Shown: piece by piece, positions 39,301 to 50,300 of the stretch
How positions within the stretch are numbered: position 1 is the first letter of the stretch
Layout of the letters: every line of letters starts with the position of its first letter
Assembly (NCBI GenBank): GCA_003342895.1
Contig: PTFA01000193.1
Location: 655,255 to 719,254, forward strand
Length of the DNA stretch: 64,000 nt
Origin: Casuarius casuarius
Lineage: Eukaryota; Chordata; Aves; Casuariiformes; Casuariidae
Reading direction: 5' to 3'
Notes under the pieces: generated by a model
The model's input: only the letters and a program-made list of their open reading frames with translations
Database searches by the model: none
Told to the model about the DNA's origin: nothing
Made by a program: the position numbers and the translations under genes

Positions 39301-41050
39301 TTCTCCAGTACACTTTAGGGTGGCTAGAAAGATCACCTAAAAAGAAGGTGGGGTTGTGTGGATGAGGTTGCCCTTCCATTTGGCTTTCCATCTGCGCTGG
39401 GGTTTTGGAGTATGGGGTTTTTTTCAATAGAAGGGTTTGTCCTTCATTGCATCTCCTAGCATAGACAGGTCTCAGATTGCTGAAAGCCACAATGAGACCT
39501 GTGGAAGGCAGAAGTCCCTCTTCTGCCTAGCAGAGCATTCCTTGAGACGTGTGGTGGCCATGGCTCTAACGCAGCCTTGCCGCTTCCCTATCCAGCAAAC
39601 TCCTGGCACTCCAAAATGAGCACAGACAGCTGGGAAAACTGGCCTTTATGTGCTTTTCCAAATAGCTAAGACCAGCTTCTTACAGACAGCTCAGAGCTTT
39701 GTTGTAGCACAGCCCTACAGAGAGCATTTCTAAATTAAATATTGAAAAAGCCTTGCAGCTGGGACTTGGAATATGTGTAATCTAATTCTTGTCATTTTAT
39801 TTCAAATGAAAAAAAAGGAGCTGAGAAGATATTAGTTCCAGTATTATTACTTTTTTTTCTAAAATTGCAAATTAGAGATCATCTTGCTTAAGAAATTTCT
39901 GCAGATGAAAGGGGATGCAATACAAACCGAGATTTAGCCAAGGTGGGGGGGAGGGGCTCCCTTCCTTGGTTGCTTTCAGAGGAAGGTCAGTTTTCTTTAA
40001 AGGCTTATCTGGAATTATAACGAAGCCCCTCAAAGTAGCACGTGTGGCTGCCATGGGCCACAAGGACAACAAAGCTTAGAAAAACAGCAGGTACCTAGCA
40101 CTCATGTCTAGAACACTCTCCAAAACTCATTCTGGGCCATTAGGGCTATTTAGTACTTGCTAGCCAGTCACAAACCATTCTGTCTGAACTCACTTTTTGT
40201 AACCAGAAAAGCCCACTCTTCCACACTGTTATTTGCTCTCCAACTGTTAAGTACCTCCAGTTAGAGACACTGCCACAGCTACTGCGTTTTGGAGACATTA
40301 TGGACACCAGTCAATCTCCTTTATTTCTTCCCAAAATCACCTCCCTTTGGTCCCCTTCCTTCTCCTCCACTGCACAGGCTCCCCTCAACCCAGAGTTGGA
40401 GTTAACCCGTGCCATCCAGGCGCAGTGTCAGTTTGACTCTGCACCAGGAGGAAGCTTTCTCCAGGCTGAGCCAGTGGTGGGAGCTCAAAAAGCCCTTCAT
40501 CTTGGCAGAGGGACGAAAGAGGCAGCTCCCTCTGTGCTGGTGTTGTCAAACTCAGCATTCTTAGTAGCATGTCTTAAAGGAGCTACTTGGGATCAGCAGC
40601 TCATCTTTTCCACTTCAGACACACAAGGGCAAGCACAGAATATGATCAGCTGAGAAATACAACAAGATGCAGCACTGCAGAACAGCTTGGTAACCTCAGA
40701 AACCTTCCCAAAGTCTCATGTCACCACACTGAAGTCTCAGACTCCAGACCATGAGGAGAAAAGGTTTTTGGAGAGCTCAAAGATAATCAGCCATGTACTA
40801 GAGTTACATGTGATACATCTCTGTAGACATGACTATGTAGACATAAACTAAATATTTCAAGTCCTTCAGTGTAAAAGTTTTAAGAGGCTAGCATCCAGAA
40901 AATACAACCAGCATATATACTTTTCAGGTCACATTTTGGAAATATCTAACTCTTTCCATTGACTGTATGGGAAGGCTAGATATCTGATTTAAGCACTTTG
41001 GATATGATACCTAATTTAGCAGAGAAATCAGGCACTTGGGATCCCCTCTT
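36350..41050. other. Non-coding stretch, no gene recognised
   Basis: No gene supported. The frames at 38064-38420, 39128-39490 and 40300-40653 are under 121 codons, have no recognised domain, and are matched by open frames on the opposite strand. A G-rich run (GGTGGGGGGGAGGGGC) lies near 39941-39957. Confidence 0.5.
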
Positions 41051-41054
41051 GATC

Positions 41055-41165
41055 TATCAAAGGTCACACAGAAACCTGTCATAGAGACTAGCACTGGAAC
41101 CTAATCACCAAGCCCATCAGTGCTTTAATCTCAAGACTGTTCTCCTTTAGACAAGCCTCCTGTCT
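41055..41165 (+). repeat. Ancient MIR/L3-type repeat 3' relic
   Basis: CAAAGGTCACACAGAAACCT, then GAGACTAGCACTGGAACC, then AAGCCCATCAGTGCTTTAAT and CAAGACTGTTCTCCTTT, run co-linear with the amniote repeat tail 'CAAGGTCACACAG ... GAATAGAACCCAG ... CCAGTCCAGTGCCTTAACCACAAGACCATCC'. It is a clear but strongly diverged fossil. Confidence 0.6.
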
Positions 41166-41169
41166 ACCC

Positions 41170-43150
41170 CTTGGTTGTCTAGCTTGTCCATCTGGTACTT
41201 TCCACCAGTAGTTTTGGTTATAGGAAGAAATTAAGTTATCACACTTTGAATGGACTGTCACTGTCTGAATGGATTTGTCAAAGTGGCTGTGCTGTTTGGA
41301 AAGCTCTCAAAAATGCTTAGCATAATTGCCTTTTTGACTAACAATTTCTTAAGCCCTTAACTGAATCTCCCAAGTGCCGAGATGTATGCCCAGATGTATA
41401 TGTAAAGTGGGAGAAAACAATCCCTGGACAGCAACACTTGCAAACTATACACAGGGGAAAGATTTGCATCAGGGAAGCTCTATACCCAGGCCTGTTCCCT
41501 CACTCCCTCTCTCCCTCCTCTATGTTTTTGCTCCCTCCATGCATTGAATACTAACCAGTAATCCCGCCATCTTCCTGTGTCAGCTTCCAGTCCTCGCAGC
41601 AATAGCCAGTGACTGTACGAATACGTTACATTCTGCAGCTTTAACTGGTCCTGAGATTCTTTCTGCAGCTGGTAACCTTCAAAACACGTTTACATGAAAC
41701 AATGATCTCTGGATCAGTTTTAAGACACCAGCATATTGCTCCATTTAGCTTTCAGAGAAGTGTGTCAGGTAATTGCTGCCCTCATAAATCAGTGCTGAGC
41801 ACTTTAAATATACAGGAGATTGGCCTTTGCGTTTGAGTCAGGGGTTTTAGAAAACGGTGTGGAAAATGCCCATAATACAATTTGCCTTGTTAAAGAGAGG
41901 CAGCTCTTAGGGCCAGCGAATCCAAAGACCCAATTCTTGGAAGAGACAACATGGAGAACGTAGTCCAAGTGCTCCAAATAAGTTACTCCAGCCTTGAGCC
42001 TGCAGACAACTGCGTGTGGGAGGAAGCCTGTTTTTCTGCAGAGCTCTGTGTATCCAGAGCACATCTCCACTGCAGGCTGCAGAGAGGATACTGAAGCTAG
42101 CTTTCCATTTCTTTGCTGCGAGTGATTTTGTACCAGTTCAGGAAGCACAAGATGGCTTTTTCTGCGGTCTTCTACGTGTTCACATTCAGTCTGGAAGCTA
42201 TACATTACTACAGCTGAATAGTGGTAATAGAACCGCAGTAAGAAACATAAGAAAGACTTTCTTCATGGAAATTTGTCTTTGGTAATGTGCAGCAATAATA
42301 ATCAAGCCAAAACAAAGGCGCCAGCTCCCTCTTGCTACACAGCTAGCTTGTTCCCCAACCTTGAGGCATTTACAAAAAAAAACTGTTTCCCATACATTTC
42401 TGCAACACTGAGCCTCCAGCATGGTTACAGAGCCCAGTTTAAACAGAGAAACTAGTAAGTTTAGACCTTCACATGCGCAGAGACAAAAAGCCATAGGGAA
42501 CATGAGATAAGAAGTATTTAGATCACAGTGCCACAAGTGATAAATTAAGTATATTCGAAAATAAGTCCGACCAAAGTTCATACACCATTTTTATTAGGTC
42601 TGGGAAAGACCTGTAGTGAAAGGGTTGATGTCAGTGTACTCCAGACATTGGTGTCTCCTTCCCTTGTGGCCCCTTCATTTGCCATTAGCCAGCTGCTTCT
42701 CTGCATAGCTGGCAGCAGAGTTGCCTATCTGCTTCTATTCCGTGCTCTGAGGCACTCGCTGAGGGTATGCAGCGTTTAAGCAGATCAGGCGCTCACAATG
42801 AGTTCTGTGAACTCTCTGTCCATCTGTGAGGCAGGGAGAGGAAGAAAATCAAATTGTTCAAGAGAGAACATTTGGAGGCGGTGAGGTGACACTGAGCAAA
42901 GGTCAATGTCCTTCTGGTGATGCCAATTAGATGAGGAATCCTCTTTTAAGGATGAGAGGAGTGAGCCAAAGCTGCTGGGAGCTTTCTGTCCTGAGTGGTT
43001 TTACAATGGCTGAGGAAGCACTTGCTGGTCTTTGAGAGACCTTTTACACCTCTAAGGCCAGTTTCAGTCCGGAGCTGCACTTTTATTCAACAACGTGAAA
43101 AAACAGCCCAAAGAGAAAAGCTTAATAGAAGGATGTTAAGCATGCAAACT
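41170..43150. other. Non-coding stretch upstream of the CpG island
   Basis: No gene supported. Two minus-strand frames (41804-42205, 133 codons; 42198-42581, 127 codons) nearly abut but encode nothing recognisable. The first is mirrored by a plus-strand frame at 42016-42285. A pyrimidine-rich segment lies at 41490-41540. CpG frequency is low here and rises abruptly after about 43170. Confidence 0.5.
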
Positions 43151-43406
43151 TTTCATTACTTGTTCGCTGTGGGGGTGGCGCAGTCGGAAGCAGCAAGCAG
43201 CACCGACGACGTCGAGGAGAGCAGCGACGGGCGGCTGTAAGGCACACGGCGGGCTCGTAGCCTCGGGAGGGCAGAGGCGGCAGGAGCGGGGGAGAAGGGG
43301 AAGGAGGCTCGTCCCGGAGCGGGGGGGCTTGGGCGCAGTTTCCCTTTGCCGCGGCGGCGTGCCTCAGGGAGCGCCGCGGCGCGGGGCTGCGAGCGAACGC
43401 TCGGCA

Positions 43407-43744
43407 GCTCAAACAGGCGCGCGGCCGTTGAGGGGGAAATTCAAACGCGAGCGACCGTTGAGGGAGCGGTTCAAACTGGCGCGNNNNNNNNNNNNNNNNN
43501 NNNNNNNNNNNNNNNNNNNNNNNNNNNNNNNNNNNNNNNNNNNNNNNNAGGGGTCAGGCTGTGGGGGGGCGGTTCAAACACGCGCGCGGCCGTTGAGGGG
43601 ATTTGGCGCGGCCGTTGGGGGGGGCGGTTCAAGCAGTGGCGCGGCCGTTGAGGGGGGCCCTTCAAACAGGCGCGCGGCCGTTGGAGCAGGGTGCCGGTTC
43701 AAACAGTGGCGCCATCGCTGAGGCGGCAGTTCAAACTTTGGCGC
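43407..43744. repeat. Tandem array of CHR/E2F/MYB-like units
   Basis: Eight or more units with a spacing of about 30-37 bp, each reading roughly TTCAAAC-n-GGCGCG-n-CCGTTG-AGGGG. Exact TTCAAA occurs at 43440, 43470, 43573, 43661, 43698 and 43730, with near-matches CTCAAA (43408) and TTCAAG (43628). Exact CCGTTG occurs at 43425, 43455, 43590, 43612, 43645 and 43678. Exact TTTGGCGC occurs at 43602-43609 and 43737-43744. On the minus strand these are TTTGAA (CHR, LIN54/MuvB site), GCGCCAAA (E2F) and CAACGG (MYB). The unit is degenerate at both ends, as in an ageing minisatellite. Part is missing in the gap. The motif identity is established knowledge; function is inferred. Confidence 0.75.
43484..43548. 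other. Assembly gap, 65 N, inside the GC-rich array
   Basis: A run of 65 N sits between array units. At the local period of 30-33 bp it could hide about two more units, or more if the gap size is only estimated. G-rich tandem sequence is a usual cause of such gaps. Confidence 0.95.
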
Positions 43745-44044
43745 GGACATTCCCCGGGCGGGGTGCCGGGTGCTGCTGGAGGGGGAGGCTCTACCGCACA
43801 AAGAAAAGCAGATTGAGACGTAGCTCTTGCCTTCTGCTCAGGACTGGGTATAGCTGCTTGGAGATTGTACAACGATGGTCTTACCAGACTGCAGGGCACT
43901 CTCTTGTATGTCCTGGTGCTGATGGCATTGGCATATGAGACGCCTTATATAGGACAGCTCAAAGAAAGCTTATGACCTTTCAAAGGTCATATTGAGTCAG
44001 TACTAATGTTGGCCTCACAATGATACTGGCCACCTTCGTTAGCA

Positions 44045-44331
44045 CCCACAGACAGATCTCATCTGGTCCCATGTATGTGTCCAAATGGGTTAAGTGATTC
44101 CTAACACTTTTTTCCTCTACTGTGGATATTGCTTCACTCTCACAAACTGCTCAGAGGCTTAGGGACCTGGGAAACCTGAGGACAAGACTTACCACTGAAA
44201 ACTAGGGCAGAGAAGACATTGGGTACCTCAGCCTTTTCCCTATCACTTTTCACTAGGTCCCCTTCTCCCCTGAGCAGTGGGCCCACACTCTCCTTAGCCT
44301 TCCTTTTGCTACTGAACATGTGAAATTCCAA
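44045..44331 (-). pseudogene. CR1 LINE ORF2 relic (endonuclease-RT linker)
   Basis: Read on the minus strand, an open stretch contains SSKRKAKESVGPLLRGEGDL and then EKAEVPNVFSALVFSGK. This matches the CR1 ORF2 region between endonuclease and reverse transcriptase, whose familiar form is 'KRKTRENVGPLL...GDLVT.D.EKAEVLNAFFASVF'. At the DNA level the plus strand has the well-known antisense landmarks GGGTACCTCAGCCTTTTCCC and CTTAGCCTTCCTTTTGCTAC. The copy is a fragment: no endonuclease or polymerase core is present, and it is cut off by unrelated sequence on both sides. It lies head to head with a separate plus-strand CR1 3' end only about 30 bp away. Confidence 0.85.
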
Positions 44332-44361
44332 TTAAACACTAGGATTATTTTTTATATATAC

Positions 44362-44525
44362 CATGAGGGTGGTTAAATACTGGAACAGGTTGCCCAGAGA
44401 GGCTGTGAAATCTCCATCTTGGTGGTGTTCAAGATGTGGCCCTGAGCAACTTGATCTAAGTAGAACTGTTTTGAACAAAGAGGTGCCTTCAGGAGGTCCT
44501 TTCCAACGTAAGTTACAATGTTATG
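44362..44525 (+). mobile_element. CR1 LINE 3' end, avian type, 5'-truncated
   Basis: The sequence shows GGTGGTTAAATACTGGAACA, then GGTTGCCCAGAGAGGCTG, a TCTCCATCTTGGTGGTGTTC block, CTGAGCAACTTGATCTAAG, and AGGAGGTCCTTTCCAACG near the end. These are the diagnostic 3' UTR blocks of bird CR1 elements in the right order. The terminal octamer repeat, usually ATTCTATG-like, is reduced to ACAATGTTATG. The copy is an old 5'-truncated insertion of about 160 bp. The 151-codon minus-strand open frame that covers it (44373-44828) is therefore not a gene. Confidence 0.9.
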
Positions 44526-44529
44526 CAGT

Positions 44530-45100
44530 GAACCATGACATGACATGCCAGATTCTAGCTGGTTTGGAGAGTGCCTTAGTCGAAGTCCCCAGTTTGAAGC
44601 ACAGCTGGAGGTAACTGAAGGCTGATGTGTCACAAGGAAGTGGTGCCTGATACCACAGACCTGCCACAGTGCCCTCCTGGCAGTCATAGAGACCTGGTCC
44701 CTCTCTAGCTCTTCCAGCTTAAGTGTTGGCTGGATGAAGTGGAGAAGTTGTGCCAGCATCACAGGATACTGGCAAAACCCTGGCCCTTCTAGCTGCAGCT
44801 GAGTGAATAATAATAATAAAAATTGCAACTTAGGATAAATGGACAGTTTCAGAATTTATATCGAATTTGGCAAATGGAGATAATTCAGAAAAGCTGAGAT
44901 ACTTCATTTTTAAATGAAATATTTGATTTTGTGTTTTGCTGTTTTTATGCTTTAAATTTTTTTTCATCTTATGTTTCTTTTCACTGTTTTTCAAGGAGGG
45001 GTTATGTGAAGGAGAACAAAAAAGTAGAACTAAAGAAAAGCCTTAAACTGTATACATAGCACCAATGTGAGAAGAACTGTCTTTGGGAGAGGTGGTTTTT
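44530..45100. other. Non-coding stretch between CR1 and the open frame
   Basis: Unassigned sequence. It contains a short (AAT)n microsatellite at about 44806-44819 and AT-rich DNA with T-runs at 44950-44965. It ends in a good 3' splice-site-like sequence, GGTGGTTTTTTCAG, at about 45091-45104. Confidence 0.5.
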
Positions 45101-45114
45101 TCAGCCTTTCTACA

Positions 45115-45543
45115 ATGTCTCTGAAAATGTCCTGTGAAGAAGCATTTTCATTTATTCTAAAGTACAACCCCAACAAGTCACTCGGCAACCTAGAAATGCC
45201 AAGTTATGGAGCACTAGAGTCATATGCCCTCTGTCATGAATGTGGTGATTTGGAGAGACACTCCTGCAGGTGGATTTGCAGGGGGTTAAATTCACAATGC
45301 ACTTGCTGCCTTGTGCTGCTCAGACAGCTTCGAAGGAAACCAGAGGCCAAAATCTCTGTGGTCTCAGACCACGTGCTGCAGCTGGATAAGCCACTCATGG
45401 AGAAACGTTTCATGGCTGTAAGTAGTAGTAAATGCTCGAAGATCAGGACAGCCCAGGGATGTAGAAGATGGCTAGAGTACAGTAGAGATCTTCTCTGGCA
45501 TAACCACACCGTGAGGTTCTCCTCACGTAGACTTGGTATATGA
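45115..45543 (+). CDS. Cys-rich hypothetical open frame, possible exon
   Basis: This is the longest ATG-headed open frame not explained by a repeat or gap: 142 residues, starting MSLKMSCEEAFSF. I chose this ATG because it has A at -3; the frame also stays open upstream to 45067 from a GTG. The middle is cysteine-rich (CHECGDLERHSCRWICRG, then CTCCLVLLRQLRRK), with about ten Cys in total but no metal-binding pattern I can name. No signal peptide or membrane segment is evident. A polypyrimidine-AG acceptor (TTTTTTCAG) lies at about 45096-45104, and a GTAAGT donor sits inside the frame at about 45418. An exon of about 45105-45417 coding for roughly 100 residues is therefore also possible. It lies 1.3 kb downstream of the only CpG island. 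An antisense frame (45234-45551) overlaps it. No homologue is recognised, and chance remains the simplest reading. Confidence 0.2.
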   Translation: MSLKMSCEEAFSFILKYNPNKSLGNLEMPSYGALESYALCHECGDLERHSCRWICRGLNSQCTCCLVLLRQLRRKPEAKISVVSDHVLQLDKPLMEKRFMAVSSSKCSKIRTAQGCRRWLEYSRDLLWHNHTVRFSSRRLGI

Positions 45544-45549
45544 TCTGAC

Positions 45550-47265
45550 AAAAGCAGTCTGTTGCCAGTAGAGCAACATCCATGCTGGGAGTTTTGCTGG
45601 CGTCAGCAAGTTGATTTTTATTTCCACATTTCTTAGCTAACATAGCTACGCCAGGCAAATTCTGCAGCGAATATCAATTCTTTGAATTCAGAATCTCAAC
45701 TAAAGTATCTAATTCTCCTCCCTGCAAACTCTGGTCTGAGTTCCCTGCATACCCCCATGCTCTTCCTCGCATCAGTAACACCCCACTAGGGGACCAGGCC
45801 TAAGTAAGGGTACAGAAGGGAAAGGGGACAGGGCATTTCAGAGCCGCTGGGTTCAGTTTTGGAAACAGACAAATTAGTGACATTATTCCTAATTTTATAT
45901 TTCCCCCCAAATAGAGTGATCACAGCTAATACTAAACTAAAGTAATATACTGGTAGCAGTTATCCCAGCAGTCACCAGTGTCATCAAGGAAATTTGGCTT
46001 TTAGGTAGAAATGGTACTATCATTTATGCCTATTGTGAGGAAAGAGATGAATGCTGAATTCAAGCACATCTGTATCAGAACCAAGTGCTATCCTCCACCC
46101 CTTGAGCTTCTTCAGAGTTGATATAAGAGCTGCAAAGAAGCCATTTGTAGTGGGGAAGAAAAAAATGTTTTCAAGCCATTTTCTAGCACCCTACCCACTC
46201 ACTATTTAGGGAGAGAGAGAGGCAAGTAATATTCTTGTACCCTGACCCAGCTCAATCAATGGGTTTGTGTTTCTTGACTATTTGAAAATAGACAGAACAA
46301 TGCACTTTTTGAAGTTTCTCTCCTGTCATCCCTTTTCTATATGCTGTGATAATAATAATAACATAAGAACCCAGGTGTTGGATTTTACATTACCGAGAAG
46401 GGAAAAGGGGAGACAGCTTGTGAATGCAATTAAGTCAGCTAGCAAAAAGCTGAAAATCAGCGTGTGTGAAAAGAATTTGAAACAGTGAGTGTGGTTCTAT
46501 ATTTAGTGTAAAGTTTCCTTTGCAGCTTTTGCATAAAGCCCAAAGGCACTGAGAGAATAGATCTGTCTATAGCAATCTGTAGCCCAAAGTGTCAGAACTC
46601 TACAGTAAACATGTAATGCCACCAAAGGAGCCTTTTAAAAGATGAATGCCCCAAAGGCTCTGAATTCAAAGAAATCAAATCTTTGTAATACACAGCATCA
46701 CATCTGTAAAACTTGGGTAACATTGCCTAAAATAAATTTGTGTATATGACTCACTATCTCCCTCCTGCTTACACTAATGGGTTACCCGTGCATACGCTGC
46801 CTGAACCCCATCTCTCTAGATAGTCAGGTATTCCAGGAGCACACAGCATAAGCTCAGATTCAGAAGTAGACACCTGCATAAATCCTGGGTCATTTCTTGT
46901 GTTGGTAAAGGACACAGCCCCAAGACCACTGTAACATTCTTTGTAGGGGGGATATTAGAAGAATTTTCTTATATACAAGTTAGTGTTAAATGGTTTTCTG
47001 TAGAAACTGCACTAAGAGATTCTTTTGTCTATTTTAAGCAAAATATAAGTTTGTTACCTGGTCAAGAATAATTAGTCCACAAGTTAATGATATGTTGTGT
47101 GAACAGGAATCTATGAGAGAAACAGAAAATCAGAGCAAAACAGCATTACTGGGATTCTTACTGAAAGGATGTTAAACACAGGCAATGCCATGTTTGCTTG
47201 ATCAGCCTTAAACACTCAGACAGCTGTTACCTCTAGGTCTGGGAGGCTCACTGTTTTATTTCGTG
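45550..47265. other. Non-coding stretch, no gene recognised
   Basis: No gene supported. It holds an (AAT)n microsatellite at about 46349-46361. The 73-codon frame at 46267-46488 runs through the microsatellite and has no recognisable features. Confidence 0.5.
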
Positions 47266-47267
47266 TA

Positions 47268-47340
47268 TTCTTTCAGCCTTGCAGCAATGCAATGCTATTA
47301 CCCTCGCTTTACAGGGAGACAGACAATCATAAGGAAACAT
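47268..47340 (+). repeat. Possible MIR/L3-type ancient repeat relic
   Basis: CAGCCTTGCAGCAATGCAAT, then GCTATTACCCTCGCTTTACA and GGGAGACAGAC, resemble the amniote block 'CTCACAACACCCCTGTGAGGTAGGTATTATTATCCCCATTTTACAGATGGGGAA'. The similarity is weak but in the expected order. Confidence 0.4.
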
Positions 47341-47344
47341 GCTA

Positions 47345-50300
47345 TAATGATGCCAACGGCTAATATAGGTTGGCCCTGATCTTGCCTGATTTTAACTGTC
47401 TGAAAGCTAGGAGTCTAGTCTGAGCTAGTCATGTATGCTGCTTTGGAGAGGCAGATCCAGCGGGCATTTCATCACACCCTAAATGTCTAACATATGCGGT
47501 ATATATGAGGTTGGGAAGGAAGGAGGGGTTACATAGTGCCTTGCTGTACCAGAGTGCTACGAGCACTCCTGAGCCTGCACAGAGGAAGGCCTGTAGCCAA
47601 ATTCACATTGCCCTTGGATAGCCAGACGTAAGGTCACCTCCTGGATATCTGTCCCCTAGAGTTTGCTTTGACGTTTGCCCATTACGAGGTGACAGGCTCC
47701 TGGTCACTTTTACAGCAATGTGATGGCAATATCGTGCCCATGTAGTGCCCCAAGAAAACATACAATGGGGGGTTACAATAATCAGACCCAAAATTCAAAG
47801 CCTACCCTGTCTTTGCCATTTTTCTATTTTCAGTGCACCCCAAAGCATGAAGATGGCAAGGAAAGGCTGCAGGTTCATTTGGGCAAAGGACAGATATTTT
47901 TATGGGCACCTTCTTATGAACTTCTAAAAGGACCAAGAAGGGACCCAAGTAAAGGCATGCAACCATATTCTACCTGAACTATGATTGAACCAAGCTCCCT
48001 AAAGGGAGTGGCCTGGTCACATTAATACTCCTGAAAAGCATGCAGATCCCTCCCTCCCTGAAAAAAGGTTTTTGAGCATATGTATCTGTGGAAGATAAAC
48101 CGGTGTTCTGCCTCCCATTCCACAGCTTTAAATGTCTCTGGCCTGCTCTGAAAGTTTGCTCCCTAGCCAGTCTCATGCCTCTGATCTGGCAGGACACTGG
48201 GAAGCTGGGAGCACCATCAGTGACTGCCAGATACTGCAGAACATCATTTAAAATGCAATTAGCAGGCTCTGCAGCTCTCCATACAGAGAGAGAAAAGGCT
48301 GCACTTAATTCTGCTGACCTGGTGAGTGAAGAAGGAGTGAGAAGTGTGCGCTGGTAGAAAAGCTTCCTTCAACTAGACTTTCTCCAGCTGGGGACAGGGG
48401 GAAAATAAAAGAACAGAATTTTGTGAAATCCTGTCGCTTTTGCTGAGAAATTCAGAGGGAAGCTCACTAAGTACAGTGAGATTGATCCTGGGAGCATGAA
48501 ATAGGAAGCGTTTCTAGAAAAAGACGGTGCGTAAGGATGATGTGATCAGTATGACAAGGCACGAGCCCTTGTTCCAGAGCCAAATTAAAGTAAGCAAGGC
48601 TTTACTGCAAGCTTTTCACCACCTTAGCTATTCCACTCGTTAGGAGATGACTCCCATTACCCAGCCCTGTCAGTCTGGTGCTTTCTGTTGGTGGAGGAAT
48701 AGGGAGAGGAAACTAAAAAATTATGCACTGGACAACAGTAGCCAGGCAAACTGCAGCATCAGTCTCAGACTGCTTCATCAGCAGTAAGGATTACATTAGT
48801 GAGGGATACCATTCAGACCTTTTATTACCTGGTTACTTATTTACTTAAAACCACCTCAAAGTAGACACGAGCTCCATAAGTACTTTTAAAGAAAAGAAAA
48901 AGATTTGGGAAGAAAGCTGCTCCCCTACTCATCACTCCCATTTCTCTCCAAGCTTTCTCCATTTACTTCTTGAAATCAGACCAAGTAGGTAGTATGGGTA
49001 GTATTTGCCTGGTCACACGGTCCTAAGTTATAATGAGAAGGAGGAGAATTAATTGGGTAGGGGCTTTCAAATCAGCTTGTAAGGGAGAGTTTATAGCACA
49101 GTTTTAACCAGCAGTTCTTGTCCTCCTGGGACTGTCTGAATGCTGCACTGTTGCAAAAAGACAAAGATCCCTTCTCCTATGTCTTAGGAAGCATGGTTGT
49201 CGTTTGATCTGAAAGAGCCCCTGCATGGAGAAGTATGGGTATCAGCAGGCTGCTGCCACTTGAAAGACAACTTGAGAAGTACAATAAGAATCAAAAGAAA
49301 AGAAGGTCAAGTGATGGATGACCTTGGCTTTTAGAGAAGCACTGAAGGATATGATTTTCAGGACATTGTCCCAGGGAAGAGAGCTGCTGCTTTAGTGGGA
49401 TAGCCCCCAACTCCCAGAGGCTTCATACTGACTTCTCAGAGCAGAAGTTCCCAGGCAGCCGGCCCACAGCATCCCCAGGACTTGTCGTAGGGCAGCCTGG
49501 GCTGGCAGGTTCAGAGAGTGCTCAAGCAGACAGGAAGCAGAGCAACCCTGAGCAGGATGCAGCAAGTGGGTTAGGAAAACAAACAGCAGCTAAGCGCTCA
49601 ATTCTGATTCCCATGCTGGTAGGGAAATATATTTGCTTATGTCTGTTAGAAGAGCTGCTCTGGTGCCATCTCTGACTGCCTGGAGAAAAGAAGTATTGTC
49701 ATTTCACAGAAGCTGAAAAACACCTTAATGCTACATCGCCCTGCATTCATGCAGGGTAAGTCTAATATCTAACTCCATTCATCCTCCATGCTCTGATTTT
49801 GGGTTATCTGTCATTTCCAGACCAGCAGCTTAAAAGCCCTCTGCTTGCAGGAAACCAGGGAAATCTAAGGCATCAAATGTCACTAGTGAAAGAAAAGGGG
49901 ACGTTAGAGGTACACATGCTGCATTTACAGTGCTTGCTGGGGTGCAGGGCTCAGGCTACAGCTGTATATCAAGTCTCCCAAGAACAATTTTTTCAGAAAG
50001 CTCCAGCTCCTGGAGTCATGTGCTGATGGAAGACTCTTGAGAATGTGCTGTTAATGTGAAAATAATCCAAAACCAAAATAATTTTGCTGCTGAATTAATC
50101 TAGAGTTACGGTAATTGTATACAAGCTGAAAGTCAAACAAAACTATGCAAATGATGGAGATGACATGAAATAATTTCACTCTAAACAAAACGCTGATACT
50201 GTAAAGTCAACGAGAAAAGTTGAAATAATTTGCACGGATTTTTCCTCTAACAAATGNTTATCAAAAAACTAACATGTTCCCATGAAATGTTTTGATTTAA

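Larger units (their letters stand above)
43165..43795. promoter_or_regulatory. CpG-island-like putative promoter, direction unknown
   Basis: From about 43165 the sequence switches abruptly to very high G+C with dense CpG and returns to ordinary AT-leaning DNA after about 43795. This is the only such island in the window. It holds a palindromic CGACGTCG (43207-43214, CRE-like core), runs of G such as eight G at 43617-43624, and the CHR/E2F/MYB array described separately. There is no obvious TATA box. Such islands in vertebrates usually mark transcription starts. A candidate plus-direction target is the open frame at 45115-45543. The open frames drawn through the island run across the 65-N gap and are not credible as coding. 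Confidence 0.65.

Noticed and set aside
41804..42581. Two nearly abutting minus-strand frames of 133 and 127 codons
   Set aside because: They are in different frames, have no recognisable domains and are opposed by plus-strand frames; no splice logic joins them.
43329..43721. Arg/Gly/Ala-rich open frames through the GC-rich island
   Set aside because: They cross the 65-N gap, so the frame is unknown, and GC-rich tandem repeats are open in several frames by composition.
44373..44828. Minus-strand open frame of 151 codons
   Set aside because: Its 3' third is the antisense of a CR1 3' end, and the rest shows no recognisable protein; it is an accident of repeat sequence.
45234..45551. Minus-strand open frame of 105 codons opposite the Cys-rich frame
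   Set aside because: It is a shadow of the plus-strand frame, without domain or splice context of its own.
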